Assembly: GCF_016009175.1 (NCBI RefSeq)
Contig: NZ_JADUCM010000001.1
Location: 1 to 64,000 of the forward strand
Length of the DNA stretch: 64,000 nucleotides
Source of the DNA: Pseudomonas alkylphenolica
GTDB taxonomy: Bacteria > Pseudomonadota > Gammaproteobacteria > Pseudomonadales > Pseudomonadaceae
Direction: 5' to 3'
The notes under the pieces: generated by a model
What the model saw: the letters and a program-made list of their open reading frames with translations, nothing else
Databases searched by the model: none
What the model was told of the DNA's origin: nothing
Shown: positions 37,887 to 48,800 of the stretch, one piece after another
Numbering within the stretch: position 1 is the stretch's first letter
Layout of the letters: every line of letters starts with the position of its first letter
Program-made: the position numbers and the translations under genes

Positions 37887-38875
37887 AAACCTCACCGCTG
37901 GACACCACCTCGGCGACTGCGAAACGCGGCGCAAGCTACTACGGCCTGGGCACCTACCTCGGCCTTGCCGGTGCCTTGCTGGCGATGATCGTGCTGTTCT
38001 CGCTGCTGAGCAGTCATTTCTGGTCGTACGCCACCTTCAGCACCCTGGCCAACCAGATCCCCGACTTGATGGTGCTGGCGGTGGGCATGACCTTCGTCCT
38101 GATCATCGGCGGTATCGACCTGTCGGTGGGCTCGGTGCTGGCCCTGGCGGCGTCGGCGGTCAGCGTGGCGATTCTCGGCTGGGGCTGGAGCGTGTTGCCG
38201 GCAGCCTTGCTCGGCATGGGCGTGGCGGCGCTGGCCGGTAGCGTCACCGGCGCGATCACCGTGGCCTGGCGCATTCCGTCGTTCATCGTCTCCCTCGGTG
38301 TGCTGGAAATGGCCCGTGGCCTGGCTTACCAGCTCACCGATTCGCGCACGGCCTACATCGGCGACGCCTTTGCCTGGCTCTCCGACCCGTTGGCATTCGG
38401 CGTATCCCCGTCGTTCATCATCGCCTTGCTGGTGATCATCCTCGCCCAGCTGGTACTTACCCGCACCGTGTTCGGCCGCTACCTGATCGGCATCGGCACC
38501 AACGAAGAAGCGGTGCGCCTGGCCGGTATCGATCCGCGCCCCTACAAGATTCTGGTGTTCTCCCTGATGGGGCTGCTGGCCGGCCTTGCCGCGCTGTTCC
38601 AGATTTCCCGCCTGGAAGCGGCCGACCCCAACGCCGGCTCCGGCCTTGAGCTGCAGGTGATTGCCGCCGTGGTGATCGGCGGCACCAGCCTGATGGGCGG
38701 GCGCGGCTCGGTCATCAGCACCTTCTTCGGCGTACTGATTATTTCCGTGCTGGCTGCAGGCCTGGCACAGATCGGCGCGTCCGAGCCGACCAAACGCATT
38801 ATTACCGGGGCGGTCATTGTGATCGCCGTGGTTCTCGACACCTACCGTAGCCGACGTGCGAGTCGGCGGAACTGA
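37883..38875 (+). CDS. rbsC: Ribose ABC transporter permease
   Basis: The 330-residue inner membrane protein has about 8-10 helices and the conserved segments LIIGGIDLSVGSVLALAAS and VVIGGTSLMGGRGSV of the RbsC/AraH permease family. It overlaps the rbsA stop (ATGA) and ends 3 bp before rbsR. Confidence 0.94.
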   Translation: MKTSPLDTTSATAKRGASYYGLGTYLGLAGALLAMIVLFSLLSSHFWSYATFSTLANQIPDLMVLAVGMTFVLIIGGIDLSVGSVLALAASAVSVAILGWGWSVLPAALLGMGVAALAGSVTGAITVAWRIPSFIVSLGVLEMARGLAYQLTDSRTAYIGDAFAWLSDPLAFGVSPSFIIALLVIILAQLVLTRTVFGRYLIGIGTNEEAVRLAGIDPRPYKILVFSLMGLLAGLAALFQISRLEAADPNAGSGLELQVIAAVVIGGTSLMGGRGSVISTFFGVLIISVLAAGLAQIGASEPTKRIITGAVIVIAVVLDTYRSRRASRRN

Positions 38876-38878
38876 ACA

Positions 38879-39901
38879 ATGGCAACCATTAAAGACGTCG
38901 CAGCACTGGCGGGGATTTCCTATACCACCGTGTCCCATGTACTGAACAAGACCCGACCGGTCAGCGAGCAGGTGCGCATCAAGGTCGAGGCGGCGATTGC
39001 CGAACTCGACTACGTGCCCAGCGCCGTGGCCCGCTCGCTGAAGGCGCGCAGCACTGCCACCATCGGCCTGCTGGTGCCCAACAGCGTCAACCCGTACTTC
39101 GCCGAGCTGGCCCGTGGCATCGAGGATGGCTGCGAGCGTAAGGGCTACTGCGTGATCCTGTGCAACTCCGACGACGATCCACAAAAGCAGCGCAGCTACC
39201 TGCGCGTGTTGCTGGAAAAGCGCATCGACGGCCTGATCGTCGCCTCGGTAGGTGAGGACGCCGACCTGCAGGGCAGCCTGGCCAGCGTGCGCACGCCGAT
39301 GGTGATCGTCGACCGCGCACTCGAAGGCGTAGAGGCCGACCTGGTACGCATCGACCACGAGCTGGGCGCCTACCTCGCCACCCAGCACCTGCTCCATCTG
39401 GGCCATCAGGCCATCGCCTACATTGGCGGCCCGGCCAGCACCAGCGTTGCCCAGCTGCGCGAGGCCGGTTACCGGCGTGCGCTGGACGAAGCAGGCGTGC
39501 CGGTCGCCCGTGAGTGGATCGTCAACAGCGACTTCACCAGCCTGGGTGGTTACGCCGCCGCTGCGCAGTTGCTCGAAGGAAAGCGGCCCACGGCAATTTT
39601 CGCCGGCAACGACATGATCGGCATTGGCGTGCTGCGTGCGGCGGCCGAGCGCAATATCTGCGTACCGAGCGAGCTGTCGGTGATCGGCTTCGATGACATC
39701 CAGCTGAGCCGTTATGTGTTCCCGGCGCTGACCACCGTTGGCCAGTCGATTCGCGAGCTGGGCGAAAGTGCTGCAGCGCTGTTGCTGTCGCGCATCGCCC
39801 AGCCGCTGCAAGGTGCGCCGGAGCAGCGCATCGTCGCGCCGAAAATCGTGCTGCGCGAATCCACCGCGCCGCGTCCGGACCTTTTCAATGATTACCGCTG
39901 A
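38879..39901 (+). CDS. rbsR: Ribose operon repressor, LacI family
   Basis: The 340-residue regulator starts with the LacI helix-turn-helix (ATIKDVAALAGISYTTVSHV, then LNKTRPVSEQVR), hinge and a periplasmic-binding-like sugar domain. It is encoded inside the operon between rbsC and rbsK. Its likely operator is the palindrome at 35305. Confidence 0.93.
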   Translation: MATIKDVAALAGISYTTVSHVLNKTRPVSEQVRIKVEAAIAELDYVPSAVARSLKARSTATIGLLVPNSVNPYFAELARGIEDGCERKGYCVILCNSDDDPQKQRSYLRVLLEKRIDGLIVASVGEDADLQGSLASVRTPMVIVDRALEGVEADLVRIDHELGAYLATQHLLHLGHQAIAYIGGPASTSVAQLREAGYRRALDEAGVPVAREWIVNSDFTSLGGYAAAAQLLEGKRPTAIFAGNDMIGIGVLRAAAERNICVPSELSVIGFDDIQLSRYVFPALTTVGQSIRELGESAAALLLSRIAQPLQGAPEQRIVAPKIVLRESTAPRPDLFNDYR

Positions 39902-39913
39902 GAGCCGACGACC

Positions 39914-40822
39914 ATGAGCGCCAAGGTGATAGTGGTAGGTAGCCTGAACATGGACCTGGTGGCCCGCGCCCAGCGGCTGCCGCGTGCTGGTGAAACATTG
40001 GCTGGCGAATCGTTTGCCACCGTGCCGGGTGGCAAGGGCGCCAACCAGGCCGTGGCGGTGGCGCGCCTTGGGGCGTCCGTGGCAATGATCGGCAATGTCG
40101 GCGACGACGCCTACGGCCAGCAGCTGCGCCAGGCCTTGCTCGACGAGCAGATCGATTGCCAGGGCGTGGCGGTGTGCCCCGGCGTATCAAGCGGCCTGGC
40201 GTTGATCGTGGTGGATGCCAGCAGCCAGAATGCGATCGTGATCATCCCCGGTGGCAACGGCCTGTTGCGGCCGGAGTCGGTGCAGGCGTTCGATGCCTTG
40301 CTGCAAGGCGCCGAGGTGATCATCTGTCAGCTCGAAGTACCCCACGAAACCGTGGCCTACACCCTGGCCCGTGGCCGTGCCCTGGGCAAGACGGTGATCC
40401 TCAACCCGGCGCCTTGCACCGGTCCTCTGCCGGCCGACTGGTACAGCGCCATCGATTACCTGATCCCCAACGAAAGCGAAGCCCAGGCCCTTACCGGGCA
40501 ACCGGTAACCGACCTGACCAGCGCCGAAGTGGCGGCCAGCCAGCTGCGCCAGCTTGGCGCCAACAACGTGATCATCACCCTCGGCGCCCAGGGCGCGTTG
40601 CTGGCCGGCCCGCAGGGCATGCGTCACTTTGCAGCGCCCGTGGTACAGCCGCTGGACACCACCGCTGCCGGCGACACCTTTGTCGGCGGGTTCGCGGCAG
40701 CCTTGGCACGTGGTGAATCGCAGGAGCAAGCCATGGCCTTTGGTCAGCGTGCGGCAGCCTTGTCGGTCACCCGTGCCGGTGCCCAGCCTTCAATTCCCTA
40801 CCTGGCCGAGTTGCAGCCATGA
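39914..40822 (+). CDS. rbsK: Ribokinase
   Basis: The 302-residue PfkB-family kinase has [16 protein letters not shown] near the start and the catalytic signature [17 protein letters not shown] with its aspartate near the end. It phosphorylates ribose to ribose 5-phosphate. It overlaps rbsD by 4 bp. Confidence 0.95.
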   Translation: MSAKVIVVGSLNMDLVARAQRLPRAGETLAGESFATVPGGKGANQAVAVARLGASVAMIGNVGDDAYGQQLRQALLDEQIDCQGVAVCPGVSSGLALIVVDASSQNAIVIIPGGNGLLRPESVQAFDALLQGAEVIICQLEVPHETVAYTLARGRALGKTVILNPAPCTGPLPADWYSAIDYLIPNESEAQALTGQPVTDLTSAEVAASQLRQLGANNVIITLGAQGALLAGPQGMRHFAAPVVQPLDTTAAGDTFVGGFAAALARGESQEQAMAFGQRAAALSVTRAGAQPSIPYLAELQP

Positions 40823-41223
40823 AAAAGACCCCGTTGCTCAATATCGCCCTGTCGCGGGTCATTGCCTCGCTGGGGCACGGCGACATCCTCGTCATTGGCG
40901 ATGCGGGCTTGCCCGTGCCGCCGGGCGTCGAGCTGATCGACCTGGCGTTGACCCCGGGCGTGCCGGACTTTGCCAGCACCCTGCGCGCAGTACTCAGCGA
41001 GATGCAGGTGGAAAGCCATGTGCTCGCCGACGAAATGTTCAAGGCCAACCCGCCGGCCTTGACCGTGGTCGAGCAATGTTTTGCCCATGGCCAGCTGGGC
41101 AAGCGCAACCTGCTCAGTCATACCGAATTCAAGCAATTGAGCCGCGGCGCCCGCGCGGTGGTGCGTACCGGTGAATGCCAGCCCTACAGCAACATCGTGC
41201 TGATCGCCGGGGTTACTTTCTGA
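40819..41223 (+). CDS. rbsD: D-ribose pyranase
   Basis: The 134-residue protein has the RbsD features [16 protein letters not shown] (active His) and [20 protein letters not shown] at the C-terminus. It speeds interconversion of ribopyranose and ribofuranose for the kinase. Its stop overlaps the next start (TGATG). Confidence 0.94.
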   Translation: MKKTPLLNIALSRVIASLGHGDILVIGDAGLPVPPGVELIDLALTPGVPDFASTLRAVLSEMQVESHVLADEMFKANPPALTVVEQCFAHGQLGKRNLLSHTEFKQLSRGARAVVRTGECQPYSNIVLIAGVTF

Positions 41224-42173
41224 TGCTGCGGCCTTCGGTCGACCTGATCATCGACACCGACCCGGGCGCTGATGACGTAGTGGCCTTGCTGCTGGCCATG
41301 GCATCGCCGGAAACCCTGAACATCCTCGCCATCACCACCGTGGCCGGTAACGTTCGGCTGGACAAAACCTCGCGCAATGCGCGGCTGGCCAGGGAATGGG
41401 GCGGGCGCGAAGAAATACCGGTGTATGCCGGCGCGTCGCGGCCGCTGCTGCGCGCACCCGTCTATGCCGCCGACATTCACGGTGAAGAGGGCTTGCCCGG
41501 TGTCGCGGTGCATGAGCCCCGGCAAGGCCTGGCCCAGGGCGGCGCAGTCAGCTACCTGATCGACACCCTGGGCGCGGCCGAGCCCCACAGCATTACCGTC
41601 GCCATGCTGGGCCCGCAAACCAACCTGGCCCTGGCGATGATCCAGGCGCCGCACATTGCCCTGGGCATCAAGGAAGTGGTGGTGATGGGCGGTGCGCACT
41701 TCAACGGTGGCAATATCACCCCGGTGGCCGAGTTCAACCTGTTCGCCGACCCGGAAGCCGCCGAGGTGGTGCTCAGCAGTGGGGTCAAACTGACCTACCT
41801 GCCGCTGGACCTCACCCACACGCTGCTGACCAGTGACGCGCGCATTCAGCAACTGGCGGCGCTGGGCAACCAGGCGGGCAGGGTGGTGGTGGATATTCTC
41901 AATGCCTACGTCGCCACCGACATGCAGCGCTACAGCCTGCCCGGCGGCCCGGTGCACGATGCCAGCGTGATCGCCTACCTGCTCAAGCCGGAGCTGTTCG
42001 CAGGGCGGCAGATTTACCTGCAGGTCGACAGTCGCGAAGGTCCGACCTATGGCCAGACTATTGCCGATTGGCACAACGCCCTTGGGCAGCCGGGCAACGT
42101 CACGTGGATCGCCAGTGCAGACGCCCAGGGCTTTTTTGACCTGCTCAGTACGCGGCTTGCGCGTCTGCAGTAG
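41223..42173 (+). CDS. Inosine-uridine nucleoside hydrolase
   Basis: The 316-residue enzyme has the N-terminal calcium-binding motif DLIIDTDPGADDVVALLLA, the aspartate-rich loop and the later HDASVIAYLL with the active-site His and Asp. It splits nucleosides to base and ribose, feeding the rbs enzymes it is co-transcribed with. Its start overlaps the rbsD stop by one base. The last 29 bp overlap a convergent small gene. Confidence 0.9.
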   Translation: MLRPSVDLIIDTDPGADDVVALLLAMASPETLNILAITTVAGNVRLDKTSRNARLAREWGGREEIPVYAGASRPLLRAPVYAADIHGEEGLPGVAVHEPRQGLAQGGAVSYLIDTLGAAEPHSITVAMLGPQTNLALAMIQAPHIALGIKEVVVMGGAHFNGGNITPVAEFNLFADPEAAEVVLSSGVKLTYLPLDLTHTLLTSDARIQQLAALGNQAGRVVVDILNAYVATDMQRYSLPGGPVHDASVIAYLLKPELFAGRQIYLQVDSREGPTYGQTIADWHNALGQPGNVTWIASADAQGFFDLLSTRLARLQ

Positions 42174-42351
42174 TGTGCGAATAGCGTTCAAAAACCTGTT
42201 CGACGAAGCTTTTGGCAGCCACGTGGCCGAGGTCTTTGACCAGCAGGTCGACCGCAATCAGCATCAGTTCTTCAGCGCTGGCAGGGCTGTAGGCGCTTTG
42301 GCCTTCGGGCCATTTGACTTTGATGTCGGCATCGATGATGTGGCTTGTCAT
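42145..42351 (-). CDS. Conserved small protein of unknown function (68 residues)
   Basis: The protein has well-ordered segments (MTSHIIDADIKVKWPEGQ, EELMLIAVDLLVKDLG) and a GGAAC site before the start. It overlaps the convergent nucleoside hydrolase gene by 29 bp. It looks like a helical cytoplasmic protein; I do not recognise a domain. Confidence 0.6.
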   Translation of the reverse strand: MTSHIIDADIKVKWPEGQSAYSPASAEELMLIAVDLLVKDLGHVAAKSFVEQVFERYSHTTADAQAAY

Positions 42352-42542
42352 GAGCTGTTCCGAATGAAAACTGTCTGCGTTGTGGGGTTCAAATGCCGGG
42401 CCCTGGCGTTTGACGGGGCAGGGGAGAACACACTGCGCCCAGGCTGAAGTAAATCATGCCGGCGGCCTTCAAGGCACTGCGACTTAGGCATAAGCGCAAG
42501 GGCGTGGCAAACTAACGGTTTCCAGCGTGTCGGAACAGTGCT

Positions 42543-42845
42543 GTGCAGATCGATTTGAACAACCCCGAACAGTTCACCCTTGAGGCCGTGCGCAACCTGC
42601 TTGCCGCTGGCAACAACGCGGTGCATAACCAGCTGCGCGTCAACCGCAGCGGTATTGCCTGGTTGTCTCAGGTGGTGGGCGGGCGCGAGTTGGAGGGCTT
42701 GGCCTTTCGTCTGGAAACCTGGTCGGCCGGCTCTGGCTGCGTGGGTGAACAGGCTGCGCAGGACGAGCGCTGGGTCATGCAGGTGTTCAACGTGCTCAAG
42801 GCCAACTGGCCGAAACCGGTCAGCGACTACATCGACCTGTACTGA
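42543..42845 (+). CDS. Conserved hypothetical protein (100 residues)
   Basis: Begins with GTG (MQIDLNNPEQFTLEAVRNLL) about seven bases after GGAACAG. Segments such as GIAWLSQVVGGRELEGLAFR and a C-terminal KPVSDYIDLY give it a natural protein composition. No signal peptide, membrane helix or known domain is evident. Confidence 0.7.
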   Translation: MQIDLNNPEQFTLEAVRNLLAAGNNAVHNQLRVNRSGIAWLSQVVGGRELEGLAFRLETWSAGSGCVGEQAAQDERWVMQVFNVLKANWPKPVSDYIDLY

Positions 42846-42990
42846 GCGACCGCTCACATTGTGCAAAATCCCGTGACGATTGCGTTTTTACCTGGGTGCG
42901 CTGGCTCAGGCAGACTTGACGGGTTTTGCAACGAAAAACCAGCGACGCTGTCACATGGACAGCAGTTTTTGTGTATTCAAAGGAGGATTC

Positions 42991-43302
42991 ATGTTCCGTG
43001 CATCATTGATGAGCCTGTTGGCGGTTGCCGTTCTGGCAGGTTGCAGCACCGACGGTTCGTCGTCGAAAGCGCCCGAGGCCGCGGCGGCCAACACTGACGG
43101 TCGTTGCGAAGCCAGCGGCGCCCAGTTTGCCATTGGCAAGCAGGCCACCCCGGCACTGGTCGAGCAGGCGCGCAAGGCCAGCGGTTCGCAGATGGCCCAT
43201 GCCCTCGGGCCAAATGATGTCATGACCATGGACTACCGCTCCGAGCGCCTGAACCTGCACACCGATGCCCAAGGCATCGTCAAGAGCGTCAACTGCGGCT
43301 GA
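42991..43302 (+). CDS. Lipoprotein, I78-type protease inhibitor family
   Basis: The 103-residue protein follows an excellent AAAGGAGG site. It has a lipobox (LAVAVLAGCST) and a C-terminal domain with CEASGAQFAIGKQATPALVE and MTMDYRSERLNLHTD, matching the I78 inhibitor family. It would sit in the envelope and may inhibit serine proteases. Function is inferred from family. Confidence 0.8.
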   Translation: MFRASLMSLLAVAVLAGCSTDGSSSKAPEAAAANTDGRCEASGAQFAIGKQATPALVEQARKASGSQMAHALGPNDVMTMDYRSERLNLHTDAQGIVKSVNCG

Positions 43303-43339
43303 CATCTCCCCCTGCAGGAACTGTCTGTCACCTGGATCA

Positions 43340-43440
43340 AACTGTGGGAGCTGGCGCTAGCCGGCGATGGCCTGCGCAGCAGGCCCATCTTTTGGGGCCG
43401 CGTTGCGCCCCATCGCCGGCTAGCGCCAGCTCCCACAGTT
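43340..43440. repeat. Large inverted REP-like repeat, 31-bp perfect arms
   Basis: Arms 43340-43370 and 43410-43440 are exact reverse complements around a 39-base loop. The arm contains CTGTGGGAGCTGGCGCTAGC, of the same kind as the pair at 20571. It lies between convergent genes. Confidence 0.8.
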
Positions 43441-43476
43441 GACCGAGTAACAGCGCAAAACCCAAACCGCAGGCAC

Positions 43477-43507
43477 AAAAAAACCCGTCACATGGACGGG
43501 TTTTTTT
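43477..43507. terminator. Bidirectional terminator
   Basis: CCCGTC and GACGGG pair around ACATG, flanked by seven A on one side and seven T on the other, so it can work for the lipoprotein gene (plus) and the cold shock gene (minus). Confidence 0.92.
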
Positions 43508-43520
43508 ATTCGGTCAGAGC

Positions 43521-43733
43521 TTACTCTGGACGAACTTGTGCAGCCTGCATGCCCTTCTGGCCTTTTTCGGCAACGAAGGAAACGGTCTGGCCTTCCTTCA
43601 GGCTTTTGAAACCGTCGGTTTCGATAGCCTTGAAGTGAACGAACAGGTCGTCGCCGCCACCTTGTGGAGTGATGAAGCCGAAGCCTTTCTCATCGTTGAA
43701 CCATTTTACGGTGCCGGTTTGGCGATTAGACAT
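43521..43733 (-). CDS. Cold shock domain protein
   Basis: The 70-residue protein is a single cold shock domain with both RNA-binding motifs [12 protein letters not shown] and DLFVHFKAI. It starts after a GGAG site. Members act as RNA chaperones or antiterminators. Which Csp paralogue this is cannot be told here. Confidence 0.95.
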   Translation of the reverse strand: MSNRQTGTVKWFNDEKGFGFITPQGGGDDLFVHFKAIETDGFKSLKEGQTVSFVAEKGQKGMQAAQVRPE

Positions 43734-43893
43734 GGGTGTATCTCCAAGAAACATGATTTTCAGTAGTGCGGTGTTGCCGAGGCCAACAGGGTGCACGCCG
43801 ACCATCATAGTCTAATTATGGGCTTGTAGCCCCTATTACCTTCGCAGATTGCTGATCTGGAGCAAAATAGCGATGGATTACTGGCCCAAAGGC

Positions 43894-44190
43894 CTATTTT
43901 TTCGGGGCGCAGGCGGCTGCAACCTTTTCTTGCGCGCTCTTCATTACCGCCGCATCCACGCCATCCTCAAGGGTATTGAGGTCTTTGATCTGCGCGTCGG
44001 TCAGGTTTTTTTCCAACACCTTGCCGGCGCAGCTGCAGTAGCCTTCGGCTTTATCCTTGGTCAGGCCCTGCTTTTGCGCCTGCGTCATACAAGACATCTG
44101 ATAGTCGGCAGGTAGCTTGGCGGCCGTAGCGCTGAGCGGGATCAACAGGGCAGAAGCTGCCGCCAGGGCCAGTAAAGACTGAAGTCGCAT
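43894..44190 (-). CDS. Small periplasmic protein of unknown function
   Basis: The 98-residue protein follows AAGGAGTG and has a clear signal peptide (LLALAAASALLIPLSATAA). The mature part has three Cys (SCMTQAQ, YCSCAGKVL) and a fourth near the end, suggesting disulfides. I do not recognise a family. Confidence 0.75.
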   Translation of the reverse strand: MRLQSLLALAAASALLIPLSATAAKLPADYQMSCMTQAQKQGLTKDKAEGYCSCAGKVLEKNLTDAQIKDLNTLEDGVDAAVMKSAQEKVAAACAPKK

Positions 44191-44490
44191 AACCAAACAC
44201 TCCTTGGGTTGTCGGTTTCTCATCAAGAGTAGGACGCTTCACGCACTCTGACGGGGAAATTTCCGCTCAAGTTCCCCGCAATCGCCACAACGCTTTGTGC
44301 TAGCATGCCCAGCTTGAGCTCGCCGCAGCGTTTTTTCTTGCTGCTCGCGGCTTGTAGCTCCCAATACTATTCACCTATTCCAGTCACTCTGGTTCGTTCC
44401 CTGGCAGGCTTTCGGGCTTCTGCCACTGTGAGGCAGGCTTTGCGCAGGCAAAGACAGGGGCGGATCGCGTACTGGCTCATCCCAACCCAC

Positions 44491-44511
44491 GTGACCTTTG
44501 GTAGGGGTCAC
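44491..44511 (+). promoter_or_regulatory. thrS leader hairpin mimicking the tRNA-Thr anticodon arm
   Basis: GTGACC pairs with GGTCAC, with a T-G pair closing a seven-base loop TTGGTAG. Read as an anticodon loop this gives U33, anticodon GGU (Thr) and A37. It lies 20 bases before the thrS start, just upstream of the ribosome site. In E. coli, ThrRS binds an anticodon-like hairpin at the same place to repress its own translation. A second hairpin CTTTGC-GCAG-GCAAAG lies at 44438-44453. The 340-bp gap 44191-44530 shows no gene. Confidence 0.65.
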
Positions 44512-44530
44512 CACTAGGAGAGGAGGCGCC

Positions 44531-46453
44531 ATGCCCATCATTACTCTTCCCGATGGCAGTCAACGTTCGTTCGATGACGCCGTAACCGTTGCCCAGGTCG
44601 CTGCATCCATTGGCGCAGGCCTGGCCAAGGCCACCGTGGCCGGCAAGGTCGACGGCAAGCTGGTTGACGCCAGCGACCTGATCGATCACGACGCCCGCCT
44701 GCAAATCATCACGCCAAAGGACGAAGAGGGGCTGGAGATCATCCGTCACTCGTGCGCTCACTTGGTGGGTCATGCCGTCAAGCAGCTGTACCCGACCGCC
44801 AAAATGGTTATCGGTCCGGTCATCGACGAAGGCTTTTACTACGACATCGCCTACGAGCGTCCTTTCACGCCGGACGACATGGCTGCCATCGAGCAGCGCA
44901 TGCACCAGCTGATCGAGACCGAGTACGACGTGATCAAAAAGGTTACCCCGCGCGCCGAGGTAATCGAAGTGTTCAAGGCCCGTGGCGAAGACTACAAGCT
45001 GCGCCTGGTCGAAGACATGCCGGATGAACAGGCCATGGGCCTGTACTACCACGAAGAATACGTCGACATGTGCCGCGGTCCCCACGTGCCGAACACCCGT
45101 TTCCTGAAATCCTTCAAGCTTACCAAGCTCTCCGGTGCCTACTGGCGCGGCGATGCCAAGAACGAGCAGCTGCAGCGCGTCTACGGCACCGCCTGGGCCG
45201 ACAAGAAGCAGCTGGCTGCCTACATTCAGCGCATTGAAGAAGCTGAAAAACGCGATCACCGTAAAATCGGCAAGCGCCTGGGCCTGTTCCACCTCCAGGA
45301 AGAAGCGCCGGGCATGGTGTTCTGGCACCCGAACGGCTGGACCCTGTACCAGGTACTCGAGCAGTACATGCGCAAGGTGCAGCGTGAGAACGGCTACCTC
45401 GAGATCAAGACGCCGCAGGTTGTTGACCGTTCGTTGTGGGAAAAGTCTGGTCACTGGGCCAACTATGCCGACAACATGTTCACCACCCAGTCGGAAAACC
45501 GCGACTACGCCATCAAGCCGATGAACTGCCCGTGCCACGTGCAGGTGTTCAACCAGGGCCTGAAGAGCTACCGCGAGCTGCCGCTGCGTCTGGCCGAGTT
45601 CGGTGCCTGCCACCGTAACGAGCCGTCGGGCGCGCTGCACGGCATCATGCGGGTACGTGGCTTTACCCAGGACGACGCGCACATCTTCTGCACCGAAGAG
45701 CAGATGCAGTCCGAATCGGCCGCGTTCATCAAGCTGACCATGGATGTCTACGCCGACTTCGGCTTCAAAGACATCGAAATGAAGCTGTCGACCCGTCCTG
45801 AAAAGCGTGTGGGCTCCGATGAACTGTGGGATCGCGCCGAAGCCGCACTGGCTTCCGCACTCGATAGCGCCGGCCTGCCGTACGACCTGCAGCCGGGCGA
45901 GGGCGCGTTCTACGGTCCGAAGATCGAATTCTCCCTGAAAGATTGCCTGGGTCGTGTGTGGCAGTGTGGTACCCTGCAGCTCGACTTCAACCTGCCGATC
46001 CGTCTGGGCGCAGAATTTGTGTCCGAAGACAACGGTCGCAAGCACCCGGTCATGCTGCACCGCGCGATCCTCGGATCGTTCGAGCGTTTCGTCGGAATCC
46101 TGATCGAGCACTACGAAGGTGCGTTCCCGGCCTGGCTGGCGCCTACTCAGGCTGTGGTGATGAACATCACCGACAAACAGGCCGAATTTGCTCAACAAGT
46201 GGAAAAAACTCTGGCCGAAAGCGGTTTCCGTGCCAAGTCCGACTTGAGAAATGAGAAAATTGGCTTTAAGATCCGCGAGCATACCTTGCTCAAGGTTCCT
46301 TATCTCCTGGTTATCGGGGATCGGGAAGTCGAAACGCAAACTGTCGCTGTGCGTACCCGTGAAGGTGCTGACCTGGGCTCGATGCCCGTCGCCCAGTTCG
46401 CGGAGCTGCTCGCGCAAGCGGTTTCCCGGCGTGGTCGCCAAGATTCGGAGTAA
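44531..46453 (+). CDS. thrS: Threonyl-tRNA synthetase
   Basis: The 640-residue enzyme has an N-terminal TGS domain ([20 protein letters not shown]), the editing domain with [17 protein letters not shown] and the zinc/aminoacylation core with [20 protein letters not shown] and motif 2 [16 protein letters not shown] [15 protein letters not shown], then an anticodon domain. It charges tRNA-Thr. The start follows AGGAGAGGAGG. First gene of the translation cluster. Confidence 0.97.
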   Translation: MPIITLPDGSQRSFDDAVTVAQVAASIGAGLAKATVAGKVDGKLVDASDLIDHDARLQIITPKDEEGLEIIRHSCAHLVGHAVKQLYPTAKMVIGPVIDEGFYYDIAYERPFTPDDMAAIEQRMHQLIETEYDVIKKVTPRAEVIEVFKARGEDYKLRLVEDMPDEQAMGLYYHEEYVDMCRGPHVPNTRFLKSFKLTKLSGAYWRGDAKNEQLQRVYGTAWADKKQLAAYIQRIEEAEKRDHRKIGKRLGLFHLQEEAPGMVFWHPNGWTLYQVLEQYMRKVQRENGYLEIKTPQVVDRSLWEKSGHWANYADNMFTTQSENRDYAIKPMNCPCHVQVFNQGLKSYRELPLRLAEFGACHRNEPSGALHGIMRVRGFTQDDAHIFCTEEQMQSESAAFIKLTMDVYADFGFKDIEMKLSTRPEKRVGSDELWDRAEAALASALDSAGLPYDLQPGEGAFYGPKIEFSLKDCLGRVWQCGTLQLDFNLPIRLGAEFVSEDNGRKHPVMLHRAILGSFERFVGILIEHYEGAFPAWLAPTQAVVMNITDKQAEFAQQVEKTLAESGFRAKSDLRNEKIGFKIREHTLLKVPYLLVIGDREVETQTVAVRTREGADLGSMPVAQFAELLAQAVSRRGRQDSE

Positions 46454-46458
46454 TTACT

Positions 46459-47004
46459 ATTAAGCGTGATATGAGAAACGATAAACGAGCTGTACCGAAA
46501 GCCCCGATCAACGAGAATATCTCGGCACGCGAGGTTCGGTTAATTGGCGCTGACGGTGAGCAGTTGGGCATCGTCTCGATCGAAGAAGCGCTTCGTATCG
46601 CTGAAGAAGCGAAGCTGGATCTGGTAGAGATCTCTGCTGACGCCGTTCCACCGGTCTGTAAAGTACTGGACTACGGCAAGAGCCTGTTCGAGAAGAAAAA
46701 GCAGCAGGCTGCAGCTAAGAAGAACCAGAAAGTAATCCAGATTAAAGAAATCAAGTTTCGTCCAGGGACGGAGGAAGGGGATTACCAGGTAAAACTACGC
46801 AACCTGGTACGTTTCCTTACAGATGGGGACAAGACCAAAATCTCTCTGAGATTCCGTGGTCGTGAGATGGCCCACCAGGAGCTGGGTATGGAACTGTTGA
46901 AGCGGATCGAAGCTGATCTCGCCGAATACGGGACCGTTGAACAGCATCCGAAGATGGAAGGACGCCAGCTTTTGATGGTCATCGCCCCCAAGAAAAAGAA
47001 ATAA
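46459..47004 (+). CDS. infC: Translation initiation factor IF-3 with AUU start
   Basis: The first in-frame ATG (46471) has no spaced ribosome site, but ATT at 46459 is eight bases after GGAG. It gives the usual family N-terminus with four extra residues before [20 protein letters not shown] initiation of infC is the known autoregulation device, since IF-3 discriminates against it. The 181-residue protein has both IF-3 domains and a basic linker ([14 protein letters not shown]). Confidence 0.93.
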   Translation: MKRDMRNDKRAVPKAPINENISAREVRLIGADGEQLGIVSIEEALRIAEEAKLDLVEISADAVPPVCKVLDYGKSLFEKKKQQAAAKKNQKVIQIKEIKFRPGTEEGDYQVKLRNLVRFLTDGDKTKISLRFRGREMAHQELGMELLKRIEADLAEYGTVEQHPKMEGRQLLMVIAPKKKK

Positions 47005-47064
47005 CCACCAGGGCACGGCAGGCCTTGCGGTTATGTTTATCAACTGAATGCGGAGTATCCGAAC

Positions 47065-47259
47065 ATGCCAAAAATGAAAACCAAAAGCGGTGCAGCCAAG
47101 CGTTTCTTGAAAACGGCTAACGGCATCAAGCACAAGCACGCTTTCAAGAGCCACATCCTGACCAAAATGTCGACCAAGCGTAAGCGTCAACTTCGCGGTA
47201 GCAGCATGCTGCACGCGTCGGACGTTGCAAAAGTCGAGCGCATGCTGCGCCTTCGTTAA
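47065..47259 (+). CDS. rpmI: Ribosomal protein L35
   Basis: 64 residues, highly basic, with [20 protein letters not shown] and [16 protein letters not shown]. It lies between infC and rplT, as in most bacteria. Confidence 0.97.
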   Translation: MPKMKTKSGAAKRFLKTANGIKHKHAFKSHILTKMSTKRKRQLRGSSMLHASDVAKVERMLRLR

Positions 47260-47288
47260 TTTTTGGTTCTAGATAGAGGAAGTTACTC

Positions 47289-47645
47289 ATGGCTCGTGTA
47301 AAGCGTGGCGTCATCGCTCGTAAGCGTCACAAGAAAATTCTGAAACTGGCTAAAGGTTACTACGGCGCTCGCTCGCGCGTTTTCCGTGTTGCCAAGCAAG
47401 CGGTCATCAAGGCAGGCCAATACGCCTACCGCGACCGTCGTCAGAAAAAACGTCAGTTCCGCGCTCTGTGGATCGCTCGTATCAACGCTGGTGCGCGTAT
47501 CAACGGTCTGTCTTACAGCCGCCTGATCGCTGGCCTGAAAAAAGCGTCGATCGAAATCGACCGTAAGGTTCTGGCTGATCTGGCAGTGAACGAAAAAGCG
47601 GCGTTTGCTGCGATTGTCGAGAAAGCTAAAGCCTCGCTGGCTTAA
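47289..47645 (+). CDS. rplT: Ribosomal protein L20
   Basis: 118 residues with the L20 signature [20 protein letters not shown] and the region [18 protein letters not shown]. It lies 29 bp after rpmI. L20 is an early 50S assembly protein and a translational repressor of its own operon in E. coli. Confidence 0.97.
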   Translation: MARVKRGVIARKRHKKILKLAKGYYGARSRVFRVAKQAVIKAGQYAYRDRRQKKRQFRALWIARINAGARINGLSYSRLIAGLKKASIEIDRKVLADLAVNEKAAFAAIVEKAKASLA

Positions 47646-47690
47646 GTACCCCGACAATCACCCGGCGTCATTTCCGGCGCCAGGTGTTAA

Positions 47691-48764
<1,074 letters not shown>

Positions 48765-48800
48765 GTCGCGCACCCGTAACGAATCTTTCAGGAGAGCAGG

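Noticed and set aside
44305..44517. 70-residue frame in the thrS leader
   Set aside because: No ribosome site, composition unlike a protein, and it overlaps the structured leader.
44191..44530. T-box riboswitch before thrS
   Set aside because: No T-box consensus or antiterminator is visible; T-boxes are rare in Gammaproteobacteria. The anticodon-like hairpin fits ThrRS autoregulation better.
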